DNA of 64,000 nucleotides, from contig NZ_AUBE01000001.1 of NCBI RefSeq assembly GCF_000429085.1, positions 496,001 through 560,000 of the forward strand, read 5' to 3'. Every line of letters begins with the position of its first letter. The first letter of the stretch is position 1. Under the pieces are notes generated by a model that was not told the origin of the DNA, did not search any database, and saw nothing but the letters and a program-made list of their open reading frames with translations. Below, one piece after another: positions 1 through 7,931 of this stretch. Source of the stretch: Streptomyces flavidovirens DSM 40150. Its GTDB lineage: Bacteria > Actinomycetota > Actinomycetes > Streptomycetales > Streptomycetaceae. Position numbers and translations under genes: made by a program.

Positions 1-471
1 GTCGCCGGCTTCCTGACCCGCCGCTTCGGCGAGCAGAAGATGGGCCGGGAGAAGTACGAGAACACCTTCCTGCCGAAGATCGGCCCCTGGGCGCTGTACG
101 GCCTGCTGTTCACGATCGTCATCCTCTTCGCCCTCCAGGGGAAGACGATCACCTCGCAGCCGCTGGACGTGGCCCGGATCGCGCTTCCGCTGCTCGTGTA
201 CTTCGCCCTGATGTGGTTCGGCACGTTCCTGCTCGGCAAGGTCATCGGCCTGAATTACGACCGCACCGCGACCCTCGCCTTCACCGCGGCGGGCAACAAC
301 TTCGAGCTCGCCATCGCGGTCGCCATCGCCACCTTCGGCGTCACCTCCGGCCAGGCCCTGTCGGGTGTCGTCGGCCCGCTGATCGAGGTGCCGGCCCTGG
401 TCGCGCTCGTGTACGTATCCCTGGCCTGGCGCAAGAAGTTCGCACCCACAGCCATCACCACCACCCGGTAG
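1..471 (+). CDS. ACR3-family arsenite efflux permease, C-terminal fragment
   Basis: The frame is open from the first base, so the start lies outside the window; about 156 C-terminal residues are seen. Several hydrophobic helices are visible, and the segment GNNFELAIAVAIATFG carries the conserved glutamate helix of ACR3 carriers (Glu in NNFEL), which expel arsenite through the cytoplasmic membrane. The C-terminus ends in a short basic tail (WRKKF). It sits on the same strand as the downstream PucR-like gene and about 3.2 kb from arsR, so the exporter and its likely repressor are separated by two genes not usually linked to arsenic. Family call is firm; whether the whole gene is intact cannot be judged here. 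Confidence 0.85.
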   Translation, partial: VAGFLTRRFGEQKMGREKYENTFLPKIGPWALYGLLFTIVILFALQGKTITSQPLDVARIALPLLVYFALMWFGTFLLGKVIGLNYDRTATLAFTAAGNNFELAIAVAIATFGVTSGQALSGVVGPLIEVPALVALVYVSLAWRKKFAPTAITTTR

Positions 472-557
472 GCAGCGCGCCCCTCCGCGCACGGCGTGGC
501 ACCCTTGACGTCCACGCGTCAGGAAGGTGCCAACGGCGTGTCAGAACGGGGAGGGAC

Positions 558-1619
558 ATGGCGGACCGGGACGCGGCCGAGGCGTACCTGGAGGGGTACG
601 CCCAGATCCTGGCCGGTGCCTGCGCCACCGGCAGGCGGCTGACCCGGAACGAGCTGGCGACGCTGCGGGCGCAGGGTGAGCGGGCCGCCGAGGCCGGCCT
701 CGGACTGCGCTTCCTGGTGCGCGCCCACCTGTCCGCCGCCCAGGACGTACGGGCGAGCCTGCGGGGCGCGAGCGCCGACCACCTCCTCGCGGCGGTGGAA
801 CAGGCCGTGGACGCCTTCGCCGAGGGCCATGAGCGGGCCCAGCGGCTCGCGATCCGCCAACAGGAGGCCGCCCGGCGGGAGTTCATCGACGACCTGCTCC
901 ACGGGCGCAGCGACGCCGGTCGGCTCGCCGAACGAGCCGAGCGTTTCGGGCTGTTGCTGTCCCACGCGCACGCGGTCGCCGTGGCCCGGGGCACCGAACC
1001 GTACGAAGACGGCTACGCGGTCACCCGCGGCATCGAGGCGTCCCTGGCGGCCCGTTTCGCGAACCGCCGGATCCTGCTCACCACGAAGAACGGCCGGCTC
1101 ATCTGCATCGCCCCCGGCGACGAGGCCGACGTCCTCGGCTTCTTCGCCGAGCAGGCGTACGCGGCGACCGACGGCGGCCAGGTGGCCATCGGCCGCCCCC
1201 ACCCGGGCGTCGGCGGAGTGGTCCACTCCTACGAGGAGGCACTCAACGCCCTCGACCTGGCCGCCCGCCTGCCCCTGGAGGCCCCGGTGCTGCACGCCGC
1301 GGACCTCCTGGTCTACCCGGTCCTCACCCGCGACCGGCAGGCGATGGCCGACCTGGTACGCAGCGTCCTCGGCCCGCTCCAGCAGGCCCGCGGCGGAGCG
1401 CAGCCGCTGATCGACACCCTCGACGCGTACTTCCACACCAGGTGCGTGGCCGCCGAAGCCGCCCGCCGGCTCTCCCTGAGCGCCAGGGCGATGACCTACC
1501 GGCTGGAGCGGATCCGCCGGCTGACGGGCGCCGACCCCGGTGACCCCGGCGACCGCTACACCCTGCAGACGGCGGTGGTCGGCGCCCGCCTGCTGGACTG
1601 GCCGGACCAGCCGCTGTGA
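558..1619 (+). CDS. PucR/CdaR-like helix-turn-helix transcriptional regulator
   Basis: Predicted 353 residues. The ATG at 558 is chosen because GGGAGGGA lies just upstream and the reading frame further upstream overlaps the ACR3 gene. The C-terminal 60 residues (YFHTRCVAAEAARRLSLSAR followed by AMTYRLERIRRLTG) form the HTH_30 domain of PucR/CdaR-type regulators. The middle part resembles the ligand-sensing region of that family, and the N-terminal 130 residues are helical and arginine-rich. It follows the ACR3 exporter by 86 bp on the same strand. The effector and targets are unknown; no operator was recognised. It could be an ordinary metabolic regulator rather than part of the arsenic genes. 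Confidence 0.8.
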   Translation: MADRDAAEAYLEGYAQILAGACATGRRLTRNELATLRAQGERAAEAGLGLRFLVRAHLSAAQDVRASLRGASADHLLAAVEQAVDAFAEGHERAQRLAIRQQEAARREFIDDLLHGRSDAGRLAERAERFGLLLSHAHAVAVARGTEPYEDGYAVTRGIEASLAARFANRRILLTTKNGRLICIAPGDEADVLGFFAEQAYAATDGGQVAIGRPHPGVGGVVHSYEEALNALDLAARLPLEAPVLHAADLLVYPVLTRDRQAMADLVRSVLGPLQQARGGAQPLIDTLDAYFHTRCVAAEAARRLSLSARAMTYRLERIRRLTGADPGDPGDRYTLQTAVVGARLLDWPDQPL

Positions 1620-1656
1620 CCCTTCGCGCCGTACCGGGGCCCGCGCAGGAGCCGGT

Positions 1657-3660
1657 TCAGCGCTGTGCGGGCGTCCCCGGACCGGTACGAGGCTGCGGGT
1701 GCCTGCCGAGCAGTTCGGCCAGCCCCCGGCGGGTGGCGGCCAGGACGACACGGTCCTGGGACTGGAGTACGTAACCGGGGTGGAGGTCCCAGACCAGGCC
1801 GGTGGGGCGCTGTTCGCCGTCGGCCGGGTGCGGGGTGGACAGGTCGGGGCGCCGGTCGGCGGGGGCGGTGGTGTCCAGGGCGAGGACGCGCCAGGCACCG
1901 GGCCGGAAGGTTTCCGCGACGGTACGGCCCTCCAGTTGCGGGTAGCCGGCGACCACGAGTGCGGCGAAGACGAGCACTTTGCGTTCGACCGGTATGGCGC
2001 CGAGGATCTGGCGGCCCATCATCGCTCCGGCGAAGGCGGGGGCGGCCAGGTGGGAGACGCTGCGGCTGCGGGTGAGCGCGTCGGGGTGGGCGGCGCGCAG
2101 GGTGCGGTAGACGGCGGTGGCAAAGTCGTCGTCGTACAGCCGCAGCGCGACGCGCAGGTCCGCCTTGACCGTACGGGCGTAGAGGGCGGCCTCCAGGTTG
2201 GTGGTGTCGGAGGACGTCAGGGCGAGCAGGGCGTGCGCGCGGTGGATTTTCGCCGCTTCCAGGACGCCCTCCTGCGTCACGTCGCCGATCACGGTCGGGA
2301 CGCGCAGGCGGCGGGCCAGCGCGACACCGCGTGCCTCGGGGTCCTCCTCCACGCACACGACGGGGATGTCGAGGTCGCGCAGCCGGGCCAGGACCCGGGT
2401 GCCGATCTTGCCGAGGCCGAGCAGGACGACGTGGCCGGCCAGGCCGCGCGGCGGGCGGCGCAGGGCGGCGGCACCGCGGAACGTGCCCAGCGCCTCCAGC
2501 CCTCCGGCCACCAGGAGCGGCAGGAGGGCGAGACCGACCAGTCCGGACAGGAGCTGGAGCACTTGCCGGGCCGTGGACTCGCCGACGGCGGGGTCGTTGA
2601 TGGAGAAGAGGTCGAGAAGGGTGATGTAGGCGGCGTGCAGGAGCCCGTCGTCCGTGACCTGCCAGGCGGCGACCGCCAGGGCGAGGACCGCCAGGCCGGT
2701 GCCGGCGACGGCCCAGCGCAGGCGGCGGGAGAAGAGCTCGGAGAGCGGGACACCCCGGCCCGCCAGACGGCCGGCCGGCAGGACCGGGCCGGTGTGGGTC
2801 ACCGTTTCGAGGACGATGGTTCCGCGCCCGGTGGCGGCGGTGACGGTGCGGGGGTCGGGCAGCAGTTGGGGCCCTGCCGTGCCGCTGCTGTCCGAACCCT
2901 CCTCCCCGGCCGGGTCGTTGGTGGTCGCGGAGAGCAGGGCGAGGGTGCACAGGCCGGGATCGGCGACTTCGCCGCGTCCGGGCGGGGTGCGTTCCACCGC
3001 ACGCAGCAGCAGCCCGTCGGCGTGGACGACCTTGCTCGTGCCCGCGACGGCGGTGGCGGCCAGGGCGGGCGCCGCGGTGTCGGCGTCGGAGAGGACGGTG
3101 GTGGACGCGTCGAGGGCGGCGGCGTCCAGGTCCGGCAGGGCGACGAAGGCGGCCTGGTCGAGGAGTTCTTCCAGGTGCTGGCCGAGCTTGCGGTTGTAGA
3201 GCCGGATGACCAGGCGCAGACCGGGGTTGAGGCGGCGGGCCGCGAGCGCGGCCCGGATGTTCGTCTCGTCGTCGTCGTAGACGAGCGCCAGTGCGGCGGC
3301 CCGTGCCACGCCCGCAGAGGCCAGCACCGCCTCGGTGGGCTCGTCGGCCTCCACGGTGGCGGGATCAGCCGCCTCGGGGGCGGGTGGCGTTCCTGTCATG
3401 GCGGCGGACACCCGCCCCAGGAGGGCGGAGGCCCGGCCCTGCCCCGGCACGGCGAGCCGGGGGCCGAGCGCCGGTCCGCCGCCGGGCCGGACCAGCACGA
3501 CCCGCTCCCGGTAGACGTCGCGGAGCTCCGCGGCCAGCCGGTGGGCCAAGGCGTCGTCACCGCACACGATCATGTGTCCGGCCGGCGCACTGTCCGTGGA
3601 GCGCTGAGGGGGAAGTGAAGGCACCTGCGTAGAGTGCCTCGCCCGGTGCGGGGATCGCAC
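1657..3660 (-). CDS. Two-RCK (TrkA-N) membrane ion-channel-like protein
   Basis: About 667 residues. An N-terminal NAD-binding TrkA-N/RCK domain begins at HMIVCGDDALAHRLA. Two hydrophobic helices follow at roughly 275-295 and 350-380, then a second TrkA-N domain with the dinucleotide motif GLGKIG and the acidic turn VVCVEED. This order (RCK, short pore-like membrane part, RCK) matches actinobacterial NAD-binding potassium channel or CASTOR-like proteins. No TxGYG potassium filter is visible between the helices, so ion selectivity is uncertain. The GTG at 3660 has a GGGGGA ribosome site; an ATG at 3573 just before the Rossmann fold is the alternative start. It converges with the PucR-like gene (37 bp apart) and lies downstream of arsR. 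Confidence 0.75.
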   Translation of the reverse strand: MRSPHRARHSTQVPSLPPQRSTDSAPAGHMIVCGDDALAHRLAAELRDVYRERVVLVRPGGGPALGPRLAVPGQGRASALLGRVSAAMTGTPPAPEAADPATVEADEPTEAVLASAGVARAAALALVYDDDETNIRAALAARRLNPGLRLVIRLYNRKLGQHLEELLDQAAFVALPDLDAAALDASTTVLSDADTAAPALAATAVAGTSKVVHADGLLLRAVERTPPGRGEVADPGLCTLALLSATTNDPAGEEGSDSSGTAGPQLLPDPRTVTAATGRGTIVLETVTHTGPVLPAGRLAGRGVPLSELFSRRLRWAVAGTGLAVLALAVAAWQVTDDGLLHAAYITLLDLFSINDPAVGESTARQVLQLLSGLVGLALLPLLVAGGLEALGTFRGAAALRRPPRGLAGHVVLLGLGKIGTRVLARLRDLDIPVVCVEEDPEARGVALARRLRVPTVIGDVTQEGVLEAAKIHRAHALLALTSSDTTNLEAALYARTVKADLRVALRLYDDDFATAVYRTLRAAHPDALTRSRSVSHLAAPAFAGAMMGRQILGAIPVERKVLVFAALVVAGYPQLEGRTVAETFRPGAWRVLALDTTAPADRRPDLSTPHPADGEQRPTGLVWDLHPGYVLQSQDRVVLAATRRGLAELLGRHPQPRTGPGTPAQR

Positions 3661-3716
3661 GGGAATCCCCCGGCCCGCCCGCCGTCGCCCAAAAAGAAGA
3701 GTGGCCGCTGAACTGG

Positions 3717-4076
3717 TCAGGCGGCGTACTGTCCCAGCACCTTACTCATCCCGGCCAGCACGGACGGCTCCACGCGGTAGTACACCCAGGTGCCCCGGCG
3801 CTCGGACGTGAGCAGCCCCGCTTCCTTCAGCTTCTTCAAGTGATGGCTGACGGTGGGCTGGGAAACGCCGACGTCGGAGATGTCGCACACGCATGCCTCC
3901 CCGCCCTCGTGCGACGCGACCGCCGAGAAGAGCCGCAAGCGAACGGGATCGCTGAGTGCCTTGAACATCGCGGCGGTGCGTACTGCTTCGTCCGCGGTGA
4001 GGGGGCGCTCGTTCAGCGGCGGGCAGCAGGGCACGATGTCCGGCTCCAGCAGCGGCAGGACCTTTGCGTTCGACAT
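3717..4076 (-). CDS. arsR: ArsR-family arsenic-responsive repressor
   Basis: 119 residues, the usual ArsR length. A winged helix-turn-helix spans about 35-110, with recognition helix VSQPTVSHHLKKLKEAGLL. The metalloid-binding motif EACVCDI (ELCVCDL in classical ArsR) precedes it, and extra N-terminal cysteines occur in PCCPP. In this family arsenite binding to the cysteines releases the repressor from DNA. The gene is divergent from the ArsO-like flavoprotein with a 202-bp gap that holds three copies of a GTCTATGT element, so autoregulation and control of both sides is likely. The start ATG at 4076 is followed by a well-conserved N-terminus. Confidence 0.92.
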   Translation of the reverse strand: MSNAKVLPLLEPDIVPCCPPLNERPLTADEAVRTAAMFKALSDPVRLRLFSAVASHEGGEACVCDISDVGVSQPTVSHHLKKLKEAGLLTSERRGTWVYYRVEPSVLAGMSKVLGQYAA

Positions 4077-4278
4077 ACGTCTATGTTGACACGCATCGAA
4101 CCAACCTCACCCCTCCAGACCCGGAACCAGCAAGATTAATTCGACACGCGTCTATGTTGACAAGGGTCTATGCAGGTGCGAGCCTCATGACATAGACACA
4201 CTTCGATACAGGGACGTGTCGCCCTTACGGTCGCGCCCCCACCTCCCCAACAGCCCCGCCACCAAGGAGACCGCAGTC
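4077..4278. promoter_or_regulatory. Divergent arsR / ArsO-like control region with repeated GTCTATGT elements
   Basis: The 14-base word CGTCTATGTTGACA occurs twice on the plus strand, at 4078-4091 (overlapping the arsR start) and 4149-4162. A third related copy, GTCTATGTCATG, lies on the minus strand at 4187-4198, giving an inverted pair across 4149-4198. A CATCGAA or TTCGAT word sits next to the outer copies. The region is markedly AT-richer than its surroundings. I infer ArsR operators; ArsR sites are typically imperfect inverted repeats near the promoter. An AAGGAG ribosome site for the flavoprotein is at 4263-4268. Confidence 0.7.
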
Positions 4279-5634
4279 ATGAGCGAGCAGAAGCTTCCGG
4301 TCGTCGTGATCGGCGCCGGCCCGATCGGCCTGGCCGCCGCCGCCCACCTCGTCGGGCGCGGCATCGAGCCCCTGGTCCTGGAGGCCGGAGCGGCCGCGGG
4401 CGCCGCCGTCCGCGAGTGGAGCCACGTGCGGCTGTTCTCCACCTGGGCCGAGGTCGTCGACCCGGCGGCCGAGAAGCTGCTCGCCCCGACCGGCTGGTCC
4501 GCGCCCGACGGTACGACGTACCCCTCGGGCGGTGACTGGGCCGCGGACTACCTCCAGCCGCTCGCCGGCGTCCTGGGCGACAAGGTCCGTTTCGGTGCCC
4601 GCGTCACCGGTGTGTCCCGCCTCGGCCGCGACCGGGTCGTGGACGCCGGCCGTGAACAGCAGCCCTTCACCGTCCACGTCCTGAACACCGACGGTACGGA
4701 GGAGCGGCTCACCGCCCGCGCCGTCATCGACGCCTCCGGCACCTGGTCCACCCCCGGCCCGATCGGCGGCGACGGCCTGCCCGCCCTCGGCGAGCGCGCG
4801 GCCGCCGACCGCGTCTCCTACCGCGTACCCGACCTCAACGACCCTGTCGTACGGGCCCGTTACGCCGGCAAGCGCACGGCCGTGATCGGCTCCGGCGCCT
4901 CCGCGTTCACCGCGCTCGCGTACCTGGCCGATCTCGCCAAGGAGACGGACGGGACGCACACGGTGTGGATCCTGCGGCGCGGGATCGGCGGTGACACGTT
5001 CGGAGGCGGCGGAGCCGACCAGCTTCCGGCGCGTGGCGCGCTGGGCCTGGCCGCCAAGGCGGCCGTGGACGACGGGTACGCCTCCGCCGCCACCGGCTTC
5101 CGCATCAGCGCCGTCGAGAAGTCCGGCGACCAGGTGGTCCTCGTGGCGCAGGACGGCCGCCGGCTCGACCCGGTCGACGAGGTCATCGTCCTCACCGGGC
5201 TCCGCCCCGACCTCTCGTTCGTCTCCGAGCTCCGCCTCGGCCTCGACGAGCGCCTCCAGGCACCGGCCGGGCTGGCCCCGCTGATCGACCCCAACCAGCA
5301 CTCCTGCGGCACGGTCTACCCGCACGGCGTGAAGGAACTGTCCCACCCCGAACAGGGCATCTACCTGGTCGGCATGAAGAGCTACGGCCGCGCGCCGACG
5401 TTCCTCGCCATGACCGGTTACGAGCAGGTCCGCTCCATCGCGGCCGCCCTCGCGGGCGACCAGGAAGCCGCCGAACGCGTCGAACTGACACTCCCGGAGA
5501 CCGGCGTCTGCGGCGGCGCGGGCCTGTTCGACGAGCCAGGTGCGGCCGAGCCCCAGGGTGGAGGCGGCTGCTGCGCCGCCCCCTCCACCTTCCAGATCGG
5601 CTCAGGGGCCCCGGCCACTTCCGGCGGCTGCTGA
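4279..5634 (+). CDS. ArsO-like FAD/NAD(P)-dependent flavoprotein of the ars cluster
   Basis: 451 residues from the ATG at 4279, which follows AAGGAG. The N-terminus is a Rossmann FAD fold (VVVIGAGPIGLAAAAHL), and a second dinucleotide site (TAVIGSGASAFTALAYL) lies near residue 200, as in flavin monooxygenases and pyridine-nucleotide oxidoreductases. The C-terminus is rich in cysteine and glycine (GVCGGAG, GGGGCC, GGC). Proteins of this type occur in actinobacterial ars operons and are called ArsO; the chemical reaction is not settled. The gene follows the divergent ars control region and is 35 bp upstream of the arsI remnant, so the two probably formed an operon. Confidence is good for the fold, moderate for the role. 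Confidence 0.8.
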   Translation: MSEQKLPVVVIGAGPIGLAAAAHLVGRGIEPLVLEAGAAAGAAVREWSHVRLFSTWAEVVDPAAEKLLAPTGWSAPDGTTYPSGGDWAADYLQPLAGVLGDKVRFGARVTGVSRLGRDRVVDAGREQQPFTVHVLNTDGTEERLTARAVIDASGTWSTPGPIGGDGLPALGERAAADRVSYRVPDLNDPVVRARYAGKRTAVIGSGASAFTALAYLADLAKETDGTHTVWILRRGIGGDTFGGGGADQLPARGALGLAAKAAVDDGYASAATGFRISAVEKSGDQVVLVAQDGRRLDPVDEVIVLTGLRPDLSFVSELRLGLDERLQAPAGLAPLIDPNQHSCGTVYPHGVKELSHPEQGIYLVGMKSYGRAPTFLAMTGYEQVRSIAAALAGDQEAAERVELTLPETGVCGGAGLFDEPGAAEPQGGGGCCAAPSTFQIGSGAPATSGGC

Positions 5635-5669
5635 GCTCCCCACCCCACTCACCCGGCAGGAGGCACACC

Positions 5670-5897
5670 ATGTCGCGCGTACAACTCGCCCTGCGCGTCC
5701 CCGACCTCGCCGCGTCCATCGCCCGCCTGTCCCACGCGGGCCTGACCACGGCGGAGTAGAGGGACACCACCTGTTGCTACGCCCTCCAGGACAAGGTCTG
5801 GGTCCACGGACCCGGCCGGGAACCCTGGGAGGTGTACGTCGTCAAGGCCGACGCCGGCACCCTGGCCAAGCAGCAGGGCAGCACCTGCTGCGGCTGA
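5670..5897 (+). pseudogene. arsI: Decayed arsI (C-As lyase / CadI-type vicinal oxygen chelate) gene
   Basis: One frame reads MSRVQLALRVPDLAASIA, then RLSHAGLTTAE, a TAG stop at 5757-5759, and then on in the same frame RDTTCCYALQDKVWVHGPG to PWEVYVVKADAGTLAKQQG and a terminal TGA. The start, the vicinal cysteine pair that binds trivalent organoarsenicals (TTCCYA) and the glutamate of PWEVYV are those of ArsI/CadI. The family is roughly twice this length; the piece between DLAASIA and RLSHAGL, which normally holds the FYSKLFG segment and the metal-binding histidine, is missing. So there is an in-frame internal deletion plus a nonsense codon. GGCAGGAGG precedes the start. The product cannot be a working enzyme. 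Confidence 0.85.
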
Positions 5898-5930
5898 CCT
5901 CCGCACCACCCGACCCACACCACTCGATCC

Positions 5931-5958
5931 GGACAACGCGAAACGGACAACGCGAAAC
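5931..5958. repeat. Tandem 14-bp duplication GGACAACGCGAAAC x2
   Basis: Two adjoining identical copies, 5931-5944 and 5945-5958, lie between the arsI remnant and tRNA-Leu. The following bases CGAAACGGG (5953-5961) pair with CCCGTTTCG (5994-6002), so the second copy also forms one arm of a long-looped hairpin just downstream of the tRNA 3' end. Confidence 0.7.
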
Positions 5959-6017
5959 GGGCCTCCGCGGGCGACTTCCGTCACCTGCCGAGACCCGTTT
6001 CGTCGGTTTCTCAAAAG

Positions 6018-6100
6018 TGCGCGAGGGGGGATTTGAACCCCCACGTCCCTAAGGACACTGGCACCTGAAGCCAGCGCGTCTGCCGTTCCGCCACTCGCGC
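6018..6100 (-). tRNA. tRNA-Leu (CAG)
   Basis: The reverse strand folds into a class II cloverleaf: acceptor arms GCGCGAG/CTCGCGC, anticodon stem CTGGC/GCCAG closing a loop TTCAGGT with anticodon CAG, a long variable arm (TGTCCTTAGGGACG) and a T arm with GGTTCAAATC. CCA is not encoded. Its 3' end points towards the ars genes. Confidence 0.95.
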
Positions 6101-6457
6101 ATGAGTGGTGCCGTTCGATTCTCTCACTGGTTTGTGCGAGCGCCTGACGACATGCAGAAGATTAGCACGGTGGCCAGGGTGGATTCACACCCGTTGTTCA
6201 GGGGGACCCGAGGAGGGGAACGAGGTGGGGAACGAGGAAGGCAACGACGCAGGGCGACGGCAAAGGAACGCCGCCGCCCGTCACCCACTCCTCCAGAGTG
6301 CTCCCCGGGTGCGGGACACTGTCAGTGGGCCACCTCTACGATCCCTGTGAGAGGTGACACTCATCCACTGTGCAGACAAGGGGAACCAGCCGATTTCCCG
6401 ACGCGTGGATACGATCAGTAAGCAGTACCAGGACGACAACGACGGAGGAGGTGCCCC
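6101..6457. other. Intergenic region between tRNA-Leu and fhaA
   Basis: 357 bp with no convincing gene. It must hold the tRNA promoter (minus strand) and the fhaA promoter (plus strand). A purine-rich stretch with repeated GGGGAACGAGG-like words lies around 6205-6240. CACCTCT (6331-6337) and AGAGGTG (6350-6356) form a short hairpin. A strong ribosome site GGAGGAGGTG at 6444-6453 serves fhaA. I could not place a promoter with confidence. Confidence 0.5.
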
Positions 6458-7327
6458 ATGGGAGTCCTGAAGCGTTTCGAGCAGCGTCTCGAAGGTCTGG
6501 TCAACGGCACCTTCGCCAAGGTCTTCAAGTCCGAGGTCCAGCCCGTCGAGATCGCCGGCGCCCTCCAGCGCGAGTGCGACAACAACGCCACCATCTGGAA
6601 CCGCGAGCGGACCGTCGTCCCCAACGACTTCATCGTCGAGCTCTCCACCCCGGACTACGAACGGCTCAGCCCGTACTCCGGCCAGCTCGGCGACGAGCTC
6701 TCCGGCCTGGTCCGCGACTACGCGAAGCAGCAGCGCTACACCTTCATGGGCCCCATCAAGGTCCACCTGGAGAACGCCGACGACCTCGACACCGGTCTCT
6801 ACCGCGTACGCAGCCGCACCCTCGCATCGAGTACGTCGCAGTCCGCCCCGCCGCAGAGCCCGGCCCCCGGCCGTCCCGCCCCCGCACCCGCCGCCCCCCG
6901 TGGCGGCGGCTACGGCTACCCGCCGTCGACCGCCCCCGGAGCGCCCCCCATGCCCGCGGCCCCGCCGCCCGGCGCCAGGCCCGGCGGACCGGCAGCCGTA
7001 TCCGGCAGACCGGCCGGCGCGGGCCCCGGCCCGATGCCGGGCACGCAGACGCGGCGCTGGATCGAGATCAATGGCACCCGCCATCAGATGTCCCGCCCGA
7101 CGCTGGTGCTGGGCCGCAGCACCGAAGCAGACGTGCGGATCGACGACCCCGGCGTATCGCGCCGGCACTGTGAGATCCGGACCGGAACGCCCCCGACGAT
7201 CCAGGATCTCGGGTCCACCAACGGGATCGTGGTGGACGGACAGCACACCACCCGCGCTACGCTCCGCGACGGCTCGCGGATCGTCGTGGGCAGCACGACC
7301 ATCGTTTATCGGCAAGCCGAAGGGTGA
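6458..7327 (+). CDS. fhaA: FhaA: DUF3662 plus FHA-domain protein
   Basis: 289 residues. The N-terminal ~125 residues are the DUF3662/FhaA N-terminal domain (MGVLKRFEQRLEGLVNGTFA). A proline/glycine-rich linker covers about 125-190, and the C-terminus is an FHA phosphothreonine-binding domain with GRS, SRRHCEI and the DLGSTNGI motif. In mycobacteria FhaA binds the PknB-phosphorylated MviN pseudokinase and restrains peptidoglycan synthesis; here both PknB (12.6 kb) and the pseudokinase/MurJ pair (56-60 kb) are in the window. First gene of a tight run on one strand; the ATG follows a near-perfect GGAGGAGGTG site. fhaB starts 11 bp after its stop. Confidence 0.93.
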   Translation: MGVLKRFEQRLEGLVNGTFAKVFKSEVQPVEIAGALQRECDNNATIWNRERTVVPNDFIVELSTPDYERLSPYSGQLGDELSGLVRDYAKQQRYTFMGPIKVHLENADDLDTGLYRVRSRTLASSTSQSAPPQSPAPGRPAPAPAAPRGGGYGYPPSTAPGAPPMPAAPPPGARPGGPAAVSGRPAGAGPGPMPGTQTRRWIEINGTRHQMSRPTLVLGRSTEADVRIDDPGVSRRHCEIRTGTPPTIQDLGSTNGIVVDGQHTTRATLRDGSRIVVGSTTIVYRQAEG

Positions 7328-7337
7328 AGCGGGGGCA

Positions 7338-7847
7338 ATGTCAGAGCTGACCCTGACGGTCATGCGGCTAGGTTTCCTGGCCGTACTGTGGCTGTTCGTG
7401 ATTGTGGCCGTCCAGGTCATCCGCAGCGATCTGTTCGGTACGCGGGTCACGCAGCGCGGCTCACGCCGCACCGCGTCCGCCGACGCCAGACCGCAGCAGG
7501 CCGGACGCCAGCAACAGGCTGCGGCACCGCCGCAGCAGCGCCAGCGCCGCGGCGCCCCCACAAAACTGGTGGTGTCCGAAGGCACACTCACCGGCACGAC
7601 GGTGGCCCTCCAGGGGCAGACCGTCACGCTGGGGCGGGCGCACGATTCGACGATCGTGCTGGACGACGACTACGCGTCCAGCCGTCATGCCAGGATCTAC
7701 CCGGACCGTGACGGCCAGTGGATCGTCGAGGATCTCGGGTCCACCAACGGCACGTATCTCGACCGGACCCGACTCACCACCCCGACCCCCATTCCGCTGG
7801 GCGCGCCGATCCGCATCGGCAAGACCGTCATCGAGCTGCGGAAGTAG
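7338..7847 (+). CDS. fhaB: FhaB/FipA-like membrane-anchored FHA-domain protein
   Basis: 169 residues from the ATG at 7338. One N-terminal membrane helix (LGFLAVLWLFVIVAVQVI) is followed by a glutamine/arginine-rich linker and a C-terminal FHA domain (VTLGRAHDSTIVLDDDYASS, then SRHARIY and DLGSTNGTYLD). FhaB is the second FHA protein of the actinobacterial PknA/PknB cluster and links kinase signalling to cell division and wall synthesis. Longer reading frames exist upstream but would overlap fhaA; the start with GCGGGGGC just before it leaves an 11-bp gap. Confidence 0.92.
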   Translation: MSELTLTVMRLGFLAVLWLFVIVAVQVIRSDLFGTRVTQRGSRRTASADARPQQAGRQQQAAAPPQQRQRRGAPTKLVVSEGTLTGTTVALQGQTVTLGRAHDSTIVLDDDYASSRHARIYPDRDGQWIVEDLGSTNGTYLDRTRLTTPTPIPLGAPIRIGKTVIELRK

Positions 7848-7856
7848 TACGAAAAT

Positions 7857-7874
7857 GAGCGAGCGGAGCGAGCG
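7857..7874. repeat. 9-bp tandem repeat GAGCGAGCG x2 between fhaB and pstP
   Basis: GAGCGAGCG is present twice back to back directly after the fhaB stop and continues as AGCGAG. The word is self-repetitive at 4-5 bp as well, so it may be a replication-slippage product. No function can be assigned. Confidence 0.5.
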
Positions 7875-7931
7875 AGCCGCGGCGGTCCCCACAACGGATC
7901 ACCGCGGGCTCCCGACCGGAGGGTGGGCACC

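Noticed and set aside
1540..3618. Long plus-strand frame opposite the RCK channel gene
   Set aside because: The encoded sequence is Gly/Arg/Glu-rich without motifs, while the minus strand has two clear TrkA-N domains.
6018..6100. tRNA-Leu as a proven attachment site of a mobile element
   Set aside because: No second copy of the tRNA 3' end, integrase or excisionase is visible in the window; kept only as a question.
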